The position numbers and the translations under genes are program-made. The notes beneath the pieces were generated by a model. The model saw only the letters and a list, made by a program, of their open reading frames with translations. It made no database searches and was not told where the DNA came from. A DNA stretch of 64,000 nucleotides from Deltaproteobacteria bacterium. GTDB lineage: Bacteria > Myxococcota_A > Polyangia > JAAYKL01. The stretch spans positions 1 through 64,000 of the forward strand of contig JAUVDV010000014.1 in the NCBI GenBank assembly GCA_030595125.1. The letters run 5' to 3'. Positions 53,827 to 63,137 of the stretch are shown one piece after another; within the stretch, counting starts at the first letter, position 1, and every line of letters begins with the position of its first letter.

Positions 53827-54780
53827 TCACTCCCAGATGTCCACGGCGGCGATGGTTTCCTCGGTTCCACACGCCGGAGAGTAACCGAAATCCGTTCTTG
53901 CCCTGGAATCCTCGACCATGCAAACGAAGCGGAGGTAATCCACATAAGCGGGGTCCAGATTGGTTCGACCCAGGCGTCGCAGGGGGCCCAGTAACCGGTT
54001 TGCCATGAAGTGCGGCACCGGCAGGGATTTTCTGCCCAGCCGTTCGATAATCCTGCTCAGGGGTAAAGGCGGGGGGCCTGCCAGGTTGAATACACCCCTG
54101 TGTCCGGGACCCAGGGCGAGCCGGATGGCCTGCACGAGATCCTCCTCGTGGATAAGCTGGATCATTGGATCAAAACCCATGAGGCGCATCACGGGCGACG
54201 TCCTCAAGTATCTCGCCATGACGCCGCCGACCCCTCCGGTAACGTGTGCCGGCCGCAGGATGACGGTCTCAATGTCCGGTCGTTTCCAGAAGAAGCTCTG
54301 GGCCATCATGTCCACATCGCGAAGGGCCGAGAGATCGGAGGCGAGGAGGGGGGCCTCCTCGGTGAGAAACTGTGGGTTGGAGGGGCGTGCCCCATAAACG
54401 TTGGCCGAGGAGAGCAGCACCAGTTTCTCGACGGCGTACTTGTCACAATAGTCGAGGAGCCTCGAGAAGTTCTCGATGGCTGTGGCGAATCGGGAAGATT
54501 CCTGCCGGCGCTCCTGGGAATGGTACGGTCCCAGCTGGATCACGGCCCGGATGTTTCCCGTGCGAAAGACGTTTCTACACTCCCTGCGTCGCAGCTCGGT
54601 CTTGAAGTGGGTGACGTCCGCAGGCCGACGATTGAAATCTCTGGGATCGATCGAGACTACATCGTCCGTTCGATGAAGACGACGGATCAGAAGGTTGCCG
54701 AAGCGTCCTGCGGCGCCGGAGATGGCAATGGTCCCGGGAAAGGCCCGGGCCTTGTTCATGATGGCATGAGATGCTGTCAC
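53827..54780 (-). CDS. NAD-dependent epimerase/dehydratase-like protein
   Basis: A 317-residue extended short-chain dehydrogenase. It starts with GTG 54778-54780, overlapping the upstream stop (GTGA), or ATG at residue 8. The nucleotide site is ISGAAGRFGNLLIRRL (Gly-x-x-Gly-x-x-Gly at about 22-28). LLSSANVYGAR holds the Ser strand, but the usual Tyr-x-x-x-Lys is not evident: the expected place reads LRDVDMMAQSF. It may bind NAD(P) without standard catalysis. The acyltransferase upstream suggests work on a lipid-linked or sugar-lipid substrate. Confidence 0.8.
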   Translation of the reverse strand: MTASHAIMNKARAFPGTIAISGAAGRFGNLLIRRLHRTDDVVSIDPRDFNRRPADVTHFKTELRRRECRNVFRTGNIRAVIQLGPYHSQERRQESSRFATAIENFSRLLDYCDKYAVEKLVLLSSANVYGARPSNPQFLTEEAPLLASDLSALRDVDMMAQSFFWKRPDIETVILRPAHVTGGVGGVMARYLRTSPVMRLMGFDPMIQLIHEEDLVQAIRLALGPGHRGVFNLAGPPPLPLSRIIERLGRKSLPVPHFMANRLLGPLRRLGRTNLDPAYVDYLRFVCMVEDSRARTDFGYSPACGTEETIAAVDIWE

Positions 54781-55694
54781 CAGAACAGGCTCCTTCTCTG
54801 ACCGCGCTGGTCTTCGAGCATATCGTTTATCGCCACGCGAACATCATCGACCAACAGGGAGACGGTTGCGTCCTCTTCGTCGTCATCGCTGGCGAAGTAC
54901 ATGGGTTCGCCGAATTCCAGATGATATTTGACGGGCAGGGGCAGGAGGCCGAAGACGGGAACGATCATCTGAGCCCAGATGGGAACCGCCGGCAGGCCGA
55001 CGATCTTGCCGAGGCTCTCCAGGTTGTACAAAGTCGGGTACTGCTCCTCCGAGCCGAGCACTGAGACGGGGATGATCGGTGCGCCCGTTGCCAGGGCGAG
55101 TCGCATGAAGCCGAGACCGAATTTCTGCAGCTGGTACGCCTTGTCCACGGTCTTGGTTATTCCTGCCAGGCCCTCCGGGAACGTCAGCAGCGCCTCCCCG
55201 CGTTTCAGGAGAAGGAGAGCGTTCTCTGGAGTGCCGAGGGTTACGCCGTTTCGGGCGTAAAAGGTAGAGATGAAGGGCACCGTCGGGACCCATCGATCGA
55301 CCATGCTTCGCGCGAGGCGGGGACGCTCGCCCTCCATGATCAGCGCGGTTGTGATCATCAGTCCGTCTATGGGGAGCTGCCCCGCGTGATTGGCCACGAT
55401 TATTACGGGTCCGTCAGGAACGTTGTCGATGCCCACGGTTGAGCAACGGAAATACATTTTGTACAGAAAAGAGGCTGCCACTGCTGTGCGCCGGAGACAC
55501 TCGGGATCCATTCCGAACGGGTCCACGCCGTCCTCTCCGATCTTGTCGGAAATCACCTTGAGGCGCCCGTCCAGATCGATGAGCACTTCCTCCCTGAAAC
55601 GCCGAAGGGCAGAGCCGCCCTTGTCAATCAGGCTCTCGGTCATCGACAGCAATTTGTCGGTGCTATCCATGGTTTGTCGTTCGGAGGTGTTCAT
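54777..55694 (-). CDS. Lysophospholipid acyltransferase-like protein
   Basis: A 305-residue PlsC/DAGAT-type acyltransferase. The first box is NHAGQLPID (His-x6-Asp form rather than the more common His-x4-Asp), the second is ARNGVTLG, the third is TFPEGLAG and the fourth is PIIPVSVLGSEE. These place it in the acyl-CoA or acyl-ACP-dependent lysophosphatidate family. A membrane-associated helix is around 60-80. ATG 55692-55694 begins the operon with the epimerase and two lipoproteins, all overlapping or one base apart. Confidence 0.87.
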   Translation of the reverse strand: MNTSERQTMDSTDKLLSMTESLIDKGGSALRRFREEVLIDLDGRLKVISDKIGEDGVDPFGMDPECLRRTAVAASFLYKMYFRCSTVGIDNVPDGPVIIVANHAGQLPIDGLMITTALIMEGERPRLARSMVDRWVPTVPFISTFYARNGVTLGTPENALLLLKRGEALLTFPEGLAGITKTVDKAYQLQKFGLGFMRLALATGAPIIPVSVLGSEEQYPTLYNLESLGKIVGLPAVPIWAQMIVPVFGLLPLPVKYHLEFGEPMYFASDDDEEDATVSLLVDDVRVAINDMLEDQRGQRRSLFW

Positions 55695-55744
55695 TCAGGC
55701 GAAGTTTGCCGGTGTGGAGGGCCAGTGTCAACTGGGTGAAATGG

Positions 55745-56950
55745 TCAGACGCTGGGATCGGCAGGGATGGAGGGGTCTGGTGATTTCTCGGAAGTCTCGA
55801 TCAGCGTTTCGGTATCGCCGACAATGGCATTGACAACGGCTTCGACGATCTGTTCCGCGTCCCCCTCGGCCTCGATCTGGTTCTGTATCGCTATCTTGGC
55901 CGGGCTCTCTTTTTCAGACTTGTTTTTCGGACCGATCTTTTTTGCCCTGCGCTGCGCCCGGATCTTCGCAATCTTTTCTTTTGTCATTCCGGAGCGTCCG
56001 TAGATGGATTTTTCGCCCGGACGGGAGTAGTCGATCCAGTAGGCGAGCTTGTCGCGGGTGTCCATGTGGATGAAAACCGAATTTGGATAGTAGCCCACGC
56101 CGACACGTTTGAAGGAGCGCACGAACTTGGAGAGATCCTTGTTGGATACTCCGGCGACTCTGAAATCGAGGGCCTGGCCCTTGTTGTGATACGATTCGTG
56201 GCCCGGAGTTTTCCTGGTGCGCTGGCCGGAGATGATCTCAATGCGTTGGCCAGGAAATTTCTCGGAAACACGCTGCAAGAGCTGGAGAAGACGGGGATGA
56301 AGCGGAAAGGGGACTTCCTTGCGCACTGGTCCGGACATGCCGGATAGAATATCGAGGGCCTCGGGATTGGGTTTTCCGTTGCAATAACAGAGCGCGACTT
56401 CGTGAGACTCATGGGTGCGCAACCGATAGACCGTGACCTTTTCCTTGTAGCAGGGGGGAGGCGGCACGAGCACGATCACTTTTGTGGCTCCAGGAATCAG
56501 GATCTCCTTTCCCGAACGAAGAAGATCTGGATTCTTGATGCCGTTTGCGCGCGCGATTTTCCTGACCGATACCCCGTATACCTCGGCGATTCGGGACAGG
56601 GTGATGCCCTTTGGGACCTTGAGCTTTACGCCACGCCTGGAAAGAACGCCGTTCTTCGGGTCGCCGGGAATCACGATGGAAGTGCCGATGCGGATCTTGT
56701 CCACGTCCTCGATCTGGTTCACCTCGGACAGATCTTCCAGGGACACACCGTGAGAAACGGCAATTGCGCCGAGGGAGTCGCCATCAACGATCTTGTATTC
56801 CATGATCGGCACAGGCGGTGTCTTTGACGCAAGGCTCTGCGCGGGTGCGGGACCGGCGGCGCGGGCAGACATGGACATGGCCCAGGCAGCGGTGGCAAAA
56901 ACGATGACCGCGAGCAATTGTAAAAACGAATTATTGTGTTGCAAACGCAT
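55745..56950 (-). CDS. LysM and DUF882/M15-type peptidoglycan protein
   Basis: A 401-residue exported protein. ATG 56948-56950 has AGGAGG five bases upstream. The signal peptide ends SARA. Two LysM-like modules (about 50-95 and 105-155; IRIGTSIVIPGD, LRSGKEILIPGA) bind glycan strands. The catalytic-type domain (about 205-315) has SGQRTRKTPGHESYHNKGQA, LDFRVAG and VFIHMDTR, with His, Asp and His of the M15/DUF882 zinc site. The tail is Lys-rich then acidic. It likely trims peptidoglycan cross-links. It is transcribed alone. Confidence 0.85.
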   Translation of the reverse strand: MRLQHNNSFLQLLAVIVFATAAWAMSMSARAAGPAPAQSLASKTPPVPIMEYKIVDGDSLGAIAVSHGVSLEDLSEVNQIEDVDKIRIGTSIVIPGDPKNGVLSRRGVKLKVPKGITLSRIAEVYGVSVRKIARANGIKNPDLLRSGKEILIPGATKVIVLVPPPPCYKEKVTVYRLRTHESHEVALCYCNGKPNPEALDILSGMSGPVRKEVPFPLHPRLLQLLQRVSEKFPGQRIEIISGQRTRKTPGHESYHNKGQALDFRVAGVSNKDLSKFVRSFKRVGVGYYPNSVFIHMDTRDKLAYWIDYSRPGEKSIYGRSGMTKEKIAKIRAQRRAKKIGPKNKSEKESPAKIAIQNQIEAEGDAEQIVEAVVNAIVGDTETLIETSEKSPDPSIPADPSV

Positions 56951-57066
56951 GGTGGCCTCCTATGTCAATAGTGGGCACACATGGGCCTACATGTCAAAAA
57001 AAGCACTACATGTGGTTCCAGGTAGGTATTGCTGTGTGGTAACCACTAAAGATGTCAACAGGTTAC

Positions 57067-57131
57067 GGGGTGCCAGACACTTTTTTTTTGACACTTTGGG
57101 GGGGGAGTTACAAGGGTGCCAGACACATTTT
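57067..57131 (+). repeat. REP-like repeat, two units before the RND pump gene
   Basis: GGGGTGCCAGACACTTTTTT at 57067-57086 and AAGGGTGCCAGACACATTTT at 57112-57131, the latter ending two bases from the RND pump stop codon. On the minus strand these lie in the pump 3' end. The core is the same as near the SUMF-fold gene. Confidence 0.75.
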
Positions 57132-57132
57132 A

Positions 57133-60100
57133 TTATGCGATCTTTTCTTTTTTGCGGAAAAGTCCTGGGATGTCCTCCACCAGGACCAGGTAAACCACGG
57201 GGATCATGAAGAGGGTGAGAAGTGTGCCCACTCCCAGCCCCCAGGCGATTGTGTTGGCCATGGGACTCCAGGTGAGTGACGCGCCGCCGATGCCCAGCGC
57301 CATGGGAAGCAGGCCCCCGATAGTGGTCAGAGAGGTGAGGAGAATCGGACGCAGGCGCAATCGGCCGGCCTCGATCAGCGCGTCCTTGGCCGGGGCCCCT
57401 CTCGCTCTTTCGTTGTTTACAAAAGAAATGAGCACGATGGCGTCGTTCACCGCCACCCCGGCGAGGGCCACGATCCCGTAGAGGGTGATCAGCGAGAACG
57501 GATTACCGGATATCCACAGGCCGAAGATCGCTCCGATGAAGGCAAACGGAACGGTGAAGAAGATAACGAAGGGCTGTATGTATGACTTGAACTGGGTTCC
57601 GAGAATCACGTACATGAGCAATATTCCGAAAAGAAAAAGCTGAACCAGTCCTGCAAAGGTGTTCTGAAACTCCTGGAATTCACCGGAGAAATCGAGTGAC
57701 ACCGATGGATATCGCCGCTTGATTTCCTCGAATTTCTCCTTGATGCCGTCATTTACATCCACGGAGCTCGGCCCATCCGCCGCCAGATTTGCGAATACGG
57801 TAATGGTACGTTGGCCCTTGTAGCGTCTGACCAGCCCCTTGGAGTATTCCAGTCGATATTCCGCCACGTCGCCCAGGGAGATATTGGTCCCGGTGGGAGT
57901 CAGGAGGGGAAGACGCAGCAGGTCAGAGGGGCGTTCGAGGGCGCCCGCGTCGAGCCTGACCACCACGTCCAGCTCTTCGTCACCGTCGTAAATCTTGTCG
58001 GCCACGACCCCGTCGATAGCATATCGTATGGCCATGCCCACCTGGGCAACACTCAGCCCGTGGATGGCGGCCAGCTCCGGATCCACATGGAAACGAACTT
58101 CCTTCTTGCCCGGCTCGAAGTCGTTGCCGATCTCCATCACACCGTCGAGGCCGTTCAGATAGTCCTCGAGCTCTTTTGAAGCGGATTCCAGCTGGTCGAA
58201 GTATTTCCCCTTCAACTTGACCTCCACCGGCTTCCCGACCGGAGGTCCCTGGTTGATTTTGGCTATCTCGATGTCTTTCGGACCCGAGATCTTGTCGAGC
58301 CGTCCGCGCAGGTCGGCCATGATCTCGTCCGAGATGCGATTTCTCTCGTAAACCGGAACCAGGTCCAGCCAGATCTGCCCCACGCTCGTCCTGAAGACCC
58401 AGTCCGCGTCTGTCATTACCAGACCGGCGGTGGCATGAATTGCCCGGATCTCGCTCTTTGGAAGCTTCTCGATCACCTTCTCGAATTCCTCGAGCGTTTT
58501 TGCCGTAGTGTCCAGGTTTGTGCCCACCGGCATGGTGACGCGAACCTGGAGGGTATTGATCTCCTCTCCCTGGAACATCTTCACGCCCAGCAGCGGGATC
58601 ATGGCTACCGCTCCGGCGAGCACGACGAGGATCAATCCCAGGAAGACGTAGCGAAACCGCATCACGAAGCGCAGGCCGCCGGTGTAGGCATCGGTCAGGC
58701 TCATGAGCCATTTTGGGGTAGGGCGAGGCTCGGCCTTTCCGCGTCCTGGCCATCCGGCGAAATGGGACGGCAGGATGAACAGCGCCTCGAAAAGGGATGC
58801 GGCCAGGGCCAGGCTCACGACGATGGGCACGATCCTCAGCCACTTGCCCATGATGCCCGGCATGAGCATGAGGGGCAGGAACGCGGCGATCGTGGTGGCG
58901 ATGGCGGAGAAGACCGGGGAACTCACCTCTTCGGTGCCGTCGATGGCGGCGTCTTTCCAGGACTTGCCCATCTGTCGGTGTCGATAGCAGTTCTCGATAA
59001 TGATGATGGCGTCGTCGACAACGATGCCGAGCACCAGGACAAGGGCGAACAGGGAGCTCCCGTTGAAGGACTCTCCCATGTTGAACATGAATATGAAGCA
59101 GATGAGAAAGCTCATGGGTATGCCCATGGCGGCGAGGATGGCGTTTCTGAAACCGAGCACCACCAGGAGCACGATCACGACGGTGATGAAACCGATCCAG
59201 GCGTTCCGCACGAGCTTTGAGAGAACGTCGTTTACCTGTTCGGAGGAGTCCTGGGTAAAGGACACGTGGAGCTTGTCGCCGTGACTGTTGGCGAAGGCCC
59301 CGGCGATTCGCTTTACTTCGTCCGTCACGTCGATGACGTTTGCGGTCGTCTGCTTGGTGATGGTGAGAGAGACCGCGGGTTCCTTGTTCAGCCGGCTCCG
59401 GGTTCGTTCGTCCTCGAAATCCTCGCGGATCTCGGCCACGTCGCCCACCTGAACAGTCTGACCGAGAGCGGTGGTCCGGACGATGACCTTCTCGATGTCC
59501 GAAATCTTTCCGTACTCGCCCATTGTCCGGACGAAGAGCTCCTGGCGTCCGGTAGCCAGGCTTCCTGCGGGGATATCCAGCCCGTGGGCCCCGATGGCGC
59601 CCTGGATCTGCTGGATGGACAGCCCGTGACCCTCGAGCTTGACCGGATCCGCCTCCACCCACACCTCCCGGTCGCGCACACCCGTGAGCTGAACCTTACC
59701 GATTCCTGGAATGTCCAGCAGCTCTTCCCGGAGGGTCTTGGAGAGATCCATGAGTTTCTTTGTGGGCAGGTCTCCGTGCAGGTGGGCGGAGATGATGGGC
59801 ATCATGTCGGATGTGCTGAACGCGTCGACCTTGGTGTCCAGCGCGTCTTCCGGAAGCCCCTGCGTCTTGTCCACCTCGGTGCGCAGGTCCTGTAATGCCG
59901 TTCGGAACTCCTCGTCGGACATCTCCTTGAACTTGACCGAAATGAAGCAACTGCCCTCTGCCGACTGGGACGTGATGGTGTCTATACCTTCCACGTCCTG
60001 AATCTCGTCCTCGATGGGTTTGGTGATGAGTTTTTCTATCTCCTCGGGAGACACGCCGGGGTAGGGCTTGATGATGAAGACCCACTGCATGTCGATCTCG

Positions 60101-60228
60101 GGGAACAGCTCTCGCGGGAGGCCTATGAGAGCCACCGTCCCCAGGCCCATCACGGCGAGCATCACCAGATTGACCAGCACCGGATTGTTGACCGAGAGCC
60201 GTGCCAGCGAGAACCTATTGGGCGCCAT
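57133..60228 (-). CDS. RND-type efflux pump subunit
   Basis: A 1031-residue inner-membrane transporter of the AcrB/HAE superfamily. Two halves each have a large periplasmic loop, with twelve membrane helices in total: the first near residue 15, a block at about 335-530, and the final block at about 850-1020. The helix-4 proton-relay pair is in GIVVDDAIIIIENCYRH. It starts inside the 3' end of the adaptor gene (14-base overlap). No outer-membrane channel gene is present, so it uses one encoded elsewhere. The substrate is not deducible; loop features fit a multidrug-type exporter. Confidence 0.94.
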   Translation of the reverse strand: MAPNRFSLARLSVNNPVLVNLVMLAVMGLGTVALIGLPRELFPEIDMQWVFIIKPYPGVSPEEIEKLITKPIEDEIQDVEGIDTITSQSAEGSCFISVKFKEMSDEEFRTALQDLRTEVDKTQGLPEDALDTKVDAFSTSDMMPIISAHLHGDLPTKKLMDLSKTLREELLDIPGIGKVQLTGVRDREVWVEADPVKLEGHGLSIQQIQGAIGAHGLDIPAGSLATGRQELFVRTMGEYGKISDIEKVIVRTTALGQTVQVGDVAEIREDFEDERTRSRLNKEPAVSLTITKQTTANVIDVTDEVKRIAGAFANSHGDKLHVSFTQDSSEQVNDVLSKLVRNAWIGFITVVIVLLVVLGFRNAILAAMGIPMSFLICFIFMFNMGESFNGSSLFALVLVLGIVVDDAIIIIENCYRHRQMGKSWKDAAIDGTEEVSSPVFSAIATTIAAFLPLMLMPGIMGKWLRIVPIVVSLALAASLFEALFILPSHFAGWPGRGKAEPRPTPKWLMSLTDAYTGGLRFVMRFRYVFLGLILVVLAGAVAMIPLLGVKMFQGEEINTLQVRVTMPVGTNLDTTAKTLEEFEKVIEKLPKSEIRAIHATAGLVMTDADWVFRTSVGQIWLDLVPVYERNRISDEIMADLRGRLDKISGPKDIEIAKINQGPPVGKPVEVKLKGKYFDQLESASKELEDYLNGLDGVMEIGNDFEPGKKEVRFHVDPELAAIHGLSVAQVGMAIRYAIDGVVADKIYDGDEELDVVVRLDAGALERPSDLLRLPLLTPTGTNISLGDVAEYRLEYSKGLVRRYKGQRTITVFANLAADGPSSVDVNDGIKEKFEEIKRRYPSVSLDFSGEFQEFQNTFAGLVQLFLFGILLMYVILGTQFKSYIQPFVIFFTVPFAFIGAIFGLWISGNPFSLITLYGIVALAGVAVNDAIVLISFVNNERARGAPAKDALIEAGRLRLRPILLTSLTTIGGLLPMALGIGGASLTWSPMANTIAWGLGVGTLLTLFMIPVVYLVLVEDIPGLFRKKEKIA

Positions 60229-61348
60229 CGACGTGCTCCGCTGCTTTTCCCGAATTCGTCACTTCGATAAGCGAACCGTCCTCGACCTCGTCGTATCCCA
60301 CCACGATCACCTCGGCGCCCGGCGTCAGGCCGGTGGTCACGATCACATCGTCATCGATGCGAGGTCCCAGCTGCACTGGAACCTCTCTCGCGGCATCACC
60401 GGAGGCGACCATGACCGATGAAGCATCATCCCTGGTGCGTACAACCTCCATCGGCACGACCAGAGCGTTCTCATGCGTGGCGAGCTCACAGACGGCGCGC
60501 ACTATCTGCCCGGGGCGCAGGAGCCCCTCGGAGTTTGAAGTGACTATCTCCACCGGGAAGGTCCTGGTCATGCGATCTGCGGCCACTCCCAGCCTCGAGA
60601 CCTCGGCGGGAATGCGGGTCGTGGACTCGGGGTCGGAAAGAAAAACACGCTGACCGACCTTCAAGCGGGTGAGCTGCGAAGAGGTCACGTTCATCACCAG
60701 TTTCAGCTGATCTATGTTGACCAGGCGCGCCAGAGGGACAGAAGGCCCGACGGTCTGGCCCAGATCGACATTTCGCTCGGCCAGCCGGCCTGCGAACGGG
60801 CATTTTATGGTGGTTTCCTTGAGGCTGCGCGCGGCGGCTTGCGCGGCGGCCTTTGCCAGTTCGAGCGCGGCCTGCGCTCCCTGAAGTCCGCCCTGCGCCG
60901 AGTCGAGTTGCTGCTCGGTGGCGACATCCTGCGCCTTGAGGGCTTCGGTCCTCGACATGGTGCGGCCCGCCTGGTCCACCGCCACCTCGGCCTGTTTGAC
61001 AGCCGCGCGGGCCTGGGCGAGGCCGATCCGGTAGCCTCCCCGGTCGAGCTGGAGCAGGGTTTCGCCCTTTTTGCACTCGTCGCCGAGGGCCTTGTTGATC
61101 TTGACGATACGTCCGGCCACCTCTGCGGTGAGCACCACGTCCGTGTTTCCCTGGAGAACGCCCGTGCGCTCCAGCTTCTCCGAGACGGTGCTCGGAATGA
61201 CCTTGATGGTCCGGACCGGATACCTCGTCCGATTCACCTCGTGAACAAGCTCATCCGAACGCTCCGGCGCGCGGTTCAGATACGTGATCGTCCCGCCGAT
61301 CCCCGCGACAGTAACCAAAACGATCGTTACGATTAGTCCGGTTTTCAT
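60215..61348 (-). CDS. RND periplasmic adaptor subunit
   Basis: A 377-residue membrane-fusion protein. An N-terminal hydrophobic anchor (LIVTIVLVTVAGIGGTITYL) is followed by a lipoyl half (VVLTAEVAGRIVKINKALGD), a coiled hairpin of about 70 residues (QLDSAQGGLQGAQAALELAK), the second lipoyl half (TIKCPFAGRLAERNVDLG) and beta-barrel and membrane-proximal domains. It links the pump to an outer-membrane channel. It overlaps the pump gene, confirming a pair, and starts 28 bases after glnS. Confidence 0.93.
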   Translation of the reverse strand: MKTGLIVTIVLVTVAGIGGTITYLNRAPERSDELVHEVNRTRYPVRTIKVIPSTVSEKLERTGVLQGNTDVVLTAEVAGRIVKINKALGDECKKGETLLQLDRGGYRIGLAQARAAVKQAEVAVDQAGRTMSRTEALKAQDVATEQQLDSAQGGLQGAQAALELAKAAAQAAARSLKETTIKCPFAGRLAERNVDLGQTVGPSVPLARLVNIDQLKLVMNVTSSQLTRLKVGQRVFLSDPESTTRIPAEVSRLGVAADRMTRTFPVEIVTSNSEGLLRPGQIVRAVCELATHENALVVPMEVVRTRDDASSVMVASGDAAREVPVQLGPRIDDDVIVTTGLTPGAEVIVVGYDEVEDGSLIEVTNSGKAAEHVDGAQ

Positions 61349-61376
61349 AGCGGGGTCACCTTAAACTGCAATTTGC

Positions 61377-63113
61377 CTATTTACCACCAAGCTTCTTCTC
61401 TATCTTCGCCCAGGAGTCCCGCAGGGTGATCGTTCGGTTGAAGACGAGTTTGTCGTCGGTGGAGTCGTATCTGTCCACGCAGAAGTACCCGATCCGCTCG
61501 AACTGGAAGCGGCTTTCCGGTTTTGCCCCGGCAAGGCTGGGTTCTGCGAGGCATCTGGTCAGGACTTCGCAGGAGGAGGGGTTGATATTTTCGACGAAGC
61601 TGTGCCCGTCCTCGACGGCAAGGGGATTTATGACGTTGAACAACCGGTCGTACAGGCGGACTTCGGCAGTGACGGCGGTGGCCGCGTTGACCCAGTGCAG
61701 CGTGCCCCTGACCTTGCGGCCGTCCGGTGACGTTCCGCCGCGCGATTCGGGATCCCACGTGCATCGAAGCTCGGTTACCTCGCCGTCGTCGTTCCTGATA
61801 ATCTCATTGCAGGTAATGAGGCAGGCGTATCGCAGGCGGACCTCCTTGCCGGGAGCCAGGCGGTGCCACTTTTTGGGCGCCTCCTCCCTGAAGTCGCCTC
61901 GCTCAACGAAGATCTCGCGAGAGAACGGAATCGCGCGGGTTCCTTTTTCCTCCTGGCCGGGGAAGTACGGGGCCTCAAATTCCTCGCTCTCGCCCTCCGG
62001 GTAATTATCGATGACTACCTTGAGAGGATCGAGCACCGCCATCACGCGCGGGGAGGTTTCGTTGAGATCCTCCCGGATAGTATGCTCCAGCAAGGCCAGG
62101 TCGACCGTGTTGTCTCGCTTGGCCACGCCGACGCGATCGCAGAAGGTGCGAATGGCGGTCGCCGTGTAGCCTCTGCGACGGAAACCGGAGATCGTCGGCA
62201 TCCTCGGGTCGTCCCAACCGTTGACGAGGCCTTCGTTCACGAGGTCCAGGAGCTTTCGCTTGCTCATTACTGTGTAGCTCAGGTTGAGGCGGGCGAATTC
62301 GATCTGTTGTGGGTGGTACACATCGAGTTGTTCGAGGAACCAGTCGTACAACGGGCGGTGATTCTCGAACTCCAGGGTGCACAGGGAGTGGGTAATTCGC
62401 TCGATTGAATCTTCGAGCCCGTGGGCCCAGTCGTACATCGGGTAGATGCACCACTCGTCGCCGGTGCGGTGATGGGAGGCGTGGCGGATTCTGTAGACGG
62501 CCGGATCCCGCATGTTCATATTGGGCGACGCCATGTCGATCTTGGCGCGCAGGAGGTGCGCTCCGTCTTCAAATTCGCCGGACTTCATTCGGGAGAAGAG
62601 GTCGAGATTTTCCTCCACCGAACGATCTCGGTAAGGGCTGTTTTTCCCGGGGCGCTTGTAGTCCCCGCGATACTCGGCGGTCTCTTCCGCGCTGAGGCTG
62701 TCCACGTACGCCTTTCCGTCTTCGATGAGCTTGACCGCGTACTCGTGCATCGTTTTGAAATAATCAGACGCGAAGAACAGCCGATCTTCCCAGTCGAAAC
62801 CAAGCCAGCTCACGTCTTCCTTTATGGACTCGACGTACTCCGTATCCTCCTTGGAGGGATTGGTGTCGTCGAAGCGAAGGTTGCACGTGCCGCCGTACTC
62901 TTTGGCGATGCCGAAGCTCAGGCAGATCGCCTTGGCGTGGCCGATGTGGAGATAGCCGTTGGGCTCCGGCGGAAACCGCGTGGCGACGCGTCCGTCCCAT
63001 TTGCCCGTCTCCAGATCCCGCTCGATGATCTCGACGATGAAATTGGAGCGCGATTCGGATTCGCTTGCGGCGTTGAAGTCTTTCCCCTGCTTGTTGTCGT
63101 TTTTTTCGCTCAT
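61377..63113 (-). CDS. glnS: Glutaminyl-tRNA synthetase
   Basis: A 578-residue class I synthetase that charges tRNA-Gln. The HIGH motif is in [15 protein letters not shown] (about residue 52) and the KMSKS-like motif is VMSKRKL (about 280). The anticodon-binding beta barrels fill the C-terminal half. Length fits bacterial GlnRS. Presence of glnS suggests a proteobacterial-type direct route. ATG 63111-63113 lies 24 bases after the sulfatase stop, so it may share that transcript. It is followed closely by the RND pair. Confidence 0.97.
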   Translation of the reverse strand: MSEKNDNKQGKDFNAASESESRSNFIVEIIERDLETGKWDGRVATRFPPEPNGYLHIGHAKAICLSFGIAKEYGGTCNLRFDDTNPSKEDTEYVESIKEDVSWLGFDWEDRLFFASDYFKTMHEYAVKLIEDGKAYVDSLSAEETAEYRGDYKRPGKNSPYRDRSVEENLDLFSRMKSGEFEDGAHLLRAKIDMASPNMNMRDPAVYRIRHASHHRTGDEWCIYPMYDWAHGLEDSIERITHSLCTLEFENHRPLYDWFLEQLDVYHPQQIEFARLNLSYTVMSKRKLLDLVNEGLVNGWDDPRMPTISGFRRRGYTATAIRTFCDRVGVAKRDNTVDLALLEHTIREDLNETSPRVMAVLDPLKVVIDNYPEGESEEFEAPYFPGQEEKGTRAIPFSREIFVERGDFREEAPKKWHRLAPGKEVRLRYACLITCNEIIRNDDGEVTELRCTWDPESRGGTSPDGRKVRGTLHWVNAATAVTAEVRLYDRLFNVINPLAVEDGHSFVENINPSSCEVLTRCLAEPSLAGAKPESRFQFERIGYFCVDRYDSTDDKLVFNRTITLRDSWAKIEKKLGGK

Positions 63114-63137
63114 GGTTCCTTGGTCCTTGGTTTGATA

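Noticed and set aside
57980-59662. 560-residue minus-strand frame inside the RND pump gene
   Set aside because: Shifted frame of the pump gene with Arg/His-rich nonsense composition; the pump frame is intact.
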